Of a DNA stretch of 7,916 bases, positions 6,084 to 7,916 are shown piece by piece. The notes beneath the pieces were generated by a model, which saw nothing but the letters and a program-made list of their open reading frames with translations, was not told where the DNA came from and searched no databases. Source of the stretch: Vulcanimicrobiota bacterium (GTDB lineage Bacteria; Eremiobacterota; Eremiobacteria; Baltobacterales; Baltobacteraceae); the NCBI GenBank assembly GCA_028287545.1, contig JAQBPL010000082.1, positions 1-7,916 on the forward strand, given 5' to 3'. How positions within the stretch are numbered: the first letter of the stretch is position 1; every line of letters begins with the position of its first letter. A program made the position numbers and the translations under genes.

Positions 6084-6788
6084 ATGTTCCGACGAGCTCT
6101 GATCTTGACCGTGGCTGTGATCGCGTTCCAGCCATTCCCTGTAACCGCCGCAGTGCCGAACAGTCCGGTAATGCCCTGCGGAATCCCTGAGCAAACCATC
6201 CGCAACGTTCAAGGCCAATTAGCGGAAGTTGCTAACTTGAACAACGGCGGGCTTTTCCAGCCGAGTCAAATGTGGTCGGCCGTCGTCGATCGGGACGGAA
6301 AAGTGTGCTCGGTGCTGGCAAACTCGCTCGATGCGTGGCCAGGAAGCCGGGCGATCGCGCTGGCCAAGGCGTTCACCGCCAATGGTTTCAGTAATCACGT
6401 TCTCGCGTTCTCGACGACGATGCTCTATCAAGCGACGCAGCCCGGCGGATCGCTGTGGGGACTCAACGAATCGAACCCCTTCAACCCTGCCGCTCTGCAA
6501 ACGAATGCGCTCACGAACGCGATCGTCGGCGGCATCATCACGTTCGGCGGCGGAGTCGCACTGTATTCGGGCGGAGCGGTCATCGGAGGGTTGGGACTGA
6601 GCGGCGATACATCGTGCGCCGATCACGTGATCGCCTATCGGATGCGGAAACGGGCACATCTCGATGGGATCCCCACCGGGAAAGTCCCGAGCGACAACAT
6701 CAGCTATATCGGGGGCCCTGTCACCGCCGGGCAACCGTTCTTGCAGCCGCACTGCTTGCCCAGCGACATCGCGCCGGCAAACATCTGA
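6084..6788 (+). CDS. Secreted GlcG/HbpS-family (DUF336) heme-binding-like protein
   Basis: This 234-residue exported protein has the GlcG/HbpS (DUF336) fold. Residues 1-23 are a signal peptide: MFRRALILTVAVIAF, then a likely cut after TAA. The domain runs from about 35 to 192. WSAVVDRDGKVC (64-75) and GSRAIALAKAFTANGFS (87-103) match the family's core strand and helix. QPGGSLWGLNESNPF (119-133) is the extended loop seen in secreted members, and ITFGGGVALYSGGAVIGGLGLSGDTSCADHVIA, taken in parts over 152-184, is the C-terminal hallmark. A tail, 193-234, contains DNISYIGG and ends near C224. Four cysteines remain after cleavage (32, 75, 178, 224), enough for two disulfides in the periplasm. Some family members bind heme, but no axial ligand can be assigned here. 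The start has a weak AGG (6075-6077) six bases upstream and GAGGA (6067-6071) further back. It diverges from the secretin gene and converges on the EAL gene with a 22-base gap. Confidence 0.85.
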   Translation: MFRRALILTVAVIAFQPFPVTAAVPNSPVMPCGIPEQTIRNVQGQLAEVANLNNGGLFQPSQMWSAVVDRDGKVCSVLANSLDAWPGSRAIALAKAFTANGFSNHVLAFSTTMLYQATQPGGSLWGLNESNPFNPAALQTNALTNAIVGGIITFGGGVALYSGGAVIGGLGLSGDTSCADHVIAYRMRKRAHLDGIPTGKVPSDNISYIGGPVTAGQPFLQPHCLPSDIAPANI

Positions 6789-6810
6789 GCCGATATTCGC
6801 TGGTCATCCG

Positions 6811-7916
6811 CTAGGAAGCGGCGGCGGCGCCGATCGCGGAGTCGAGGAGCGCCCCGACCGCTTCCGGGCTCATCGGGCGATAGAAATGGAACCCTTGCGC
6901 GAACTCGCAGTCTAGGGCGATGAGTTCCCGCGCCTGGCGTTCCGTCTCGACGCCCTCGGCGACGACGTCGATGCCGTACGATTGCGCGAGCTGGATCAGC
7001 ATGCGCACGATCGGCGCGCTGCCGAGGCCGCCGTCGGCGCTCTCGACGAACGAGCGGTCGATCTTGAGCGCGTCGAACGGCAGCTGGTGCAGATAGCGCA
7101 GCGACGAGTAACCGGTGCCGAAGTCGTCGATGCACAGGTGCACGCCGGTCGCGCGCAGCCGCGCGAGCGAGCCGAGCGAAAGCGTGTTCGAGCGAATCAC
7201 CGCCGACTCGGTGATTTCGAGCACGACGTCGTCGGAAGAGAGGCCGAAGCGGCGCAGGTTGCGGGCCACGAACGCGTCGAGGTCCGGCTCGAGCACTTCC
7301 TGCACGGAGAGGTTCACGTGCATCCGCAGATCGAGCAGCGGCGCGCGCCGGCGCCATTCCGCCAAGCGGCGGCACGCGTCGACGAAGACGTAGCGCCCGA
7401 TCGGCACGACGAGGCCGACGTCTTCTGCGAGCGGGATGAACTCGCTGGGCATCACGTCGCCGGTGATTGGGTTCTTCCAGCGCACGAGCGCTTCGAAGCC
7501 GGTGATGCGCTGATTGTCCAGGCGGACGATGGGCTGGTACTCGACGCTGAACTGTTCGCCTTCGATCGCCGCGCGCAGATCGCTGGTGAGCGCCAGCCGG
7601 CGCGTCGCCTCGTAATGCATGTGGTGATCGAAGAACGCATGCCGGCCGCGCCCGAGCGACTTCGCGTGATACATCGCGGTGTCCGCGTTGCGCAGAACTT
7701 CCTCGATCTTCTCTTCGGTCGGTTCGATGACTGCGATCCCGATCGAGGCGGTGTTGTAGACCGAGCGGCCTTCGATGAGCATCGGCGCGACGAGCGCGTC
7801 TTGAATCGTCTCGACGGCGTCTTCGATGTGGCCGAGGTCGTGACGGTGGGTCAGCAGCAGCGCGAACTCGTCGCCGCCGATGCGCGCGATGAAGTCGTCG
7901 GCACCGACCGTCGCGC
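6811..7916 (-). CDS. GGDEF-EAL cyclic-di-GMP signalling protein, 5' end cut by window
   Basis: The visible 367 residues are the C-terminal part of a dual-domain c-di-GMP enzyme. The stretch begins inside the GGDEF domain, with RIGGDEFALLL (GGDEF at bases 7878-7864) and later NADTAMYHAKSLGR. At the place of the product-inhibition RxxD motif, the sequence is GADD followed by FIARI, so the arginine is absent. The EAL domain then spans roughly the last 255 residues. It keeps the metal and catalytic motifs: GFEALVRW (EAL at bases 7494-7486), MHVNLSVQ, LEITES, DDFGTGYSSLRYL, LKIDRSFV, AEGVET and the QGFHFYRP end. Phosphodiesterase activity is therefore expected; diguanylate cyclase activity is possible from the intact GGDEF, or this domain may act as a GTP sensor. 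Any sensory domain lies upstream, outside the window. Nothing else in view links it to the secretin, though c-di-GMP often controls pili. Confidence 0.95.
   Translation of the reverse strand, partial: ATVGADDFIARIGGDEFALLLTHRHDLGHIEDAVETIQDALVAPMLIEGRSVYNTASIGIAVIEPTEEKIEEVLRNADTAMYHAKSLGRGRHAFFDHHMHYEATRRLALTSDLRAAIEGEQFSVEYQPIVRLDNQRITGFEALVRWKNPITGDVMPSEFIPLAEDVGLVVPIGRYVFVDACRRLAEWRRRAPLLDLRMHVNLSVQEVLEPDLDAFVARNLRRFGLSSDDVVLEITESAVIRSNTLSLGSLARLRATGVHLCIDDFGTGYSSLRYLHQLPFDALKIDRSFVESADGGLGSAPIVRMLIQLAQSYGIDVVAEGVETERQARELIALDCEFAQGFHFYRPMSPEAVGALLDSAIGAAAAS

Noticed and set aside
5673..6218. 181-codon leftward frame across the non-coding gap
   Set aside because: It is low-complexity and charge-rich, matches no family, and overlaps the start and signal peptide of the well-supported DUF336 gene on the other strand.

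Overview
The window is GC-rich bacterial DNA, densely packed with genes. A signal-peptide-bearing outer-membrane secretin points to a diderm. The strong G/C bias at third codon positions, the AMIN-type secretin with Pro/Ser linkers and the mixture of families would suit a poorly characterised high-GC lineage such as Eremiobacterota (WPS-2). That taxonomic guess is inference only; no rRNA or other marker gene is present.

Region 1 (1-3380) is a divergent locus around one short control region. Leftward run a PadR-family repressor gene (794-1324) and, overlapping its end, a DJ-1/PfpI-family gene that leaves the window at base 1. Rightward run a carotenoid oxygenase gene (1418-2737) and, overlapping its end, a six-TM VC0807-like membrane protein gene (2724-3380). 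Between the arms lies a perfect 8-4-8 palindrome (1338-1357) that matches the known PadR operator pattern ATGT-N8-ACAT. It overlaps a TTGACA -35 box and fills the spacer up to the -10 of the rightward promoter. The simplest model is a PadR-repressed unit in which an oxygenase makes an aldehyde product, a DJ-1-like enzyme may deal with reactive carbonyls, and the membrane protein plays an unknown part. The DJ-1-like gene has no ATG/GTG/TTG at its proper start; a Shine-Dalgarno sequence is correctly spaced to an ATC codon.

Region 2 (3381-4039) holds a short CDF-type cation transporter that lacks the usual cytoplasmic C-terminal domain. Its Shine-Dalgarno sits in an inverted repeat.

Region 3 (4040-6788) holds a complete leftward secretin gene with no other pilus or secretion genes in view, a 502-base non-coding divergent gap with repeated GTTCG elements and small hairpins, and a rightward gene for a secreted GlcG/HbpS-type (DUF336) protein.

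Region 4 (6811-7916) is the C-terminal part of a leftward GGDEF-EAL cyclic-di-GMP protein, with intact EAL catalytic motifs and an intact GGDEF motif, but without the inhibitory-site arginine. Gene pairs at 4002/4040 and 6788/6811 converge with very short gaps and no convincing terminator.
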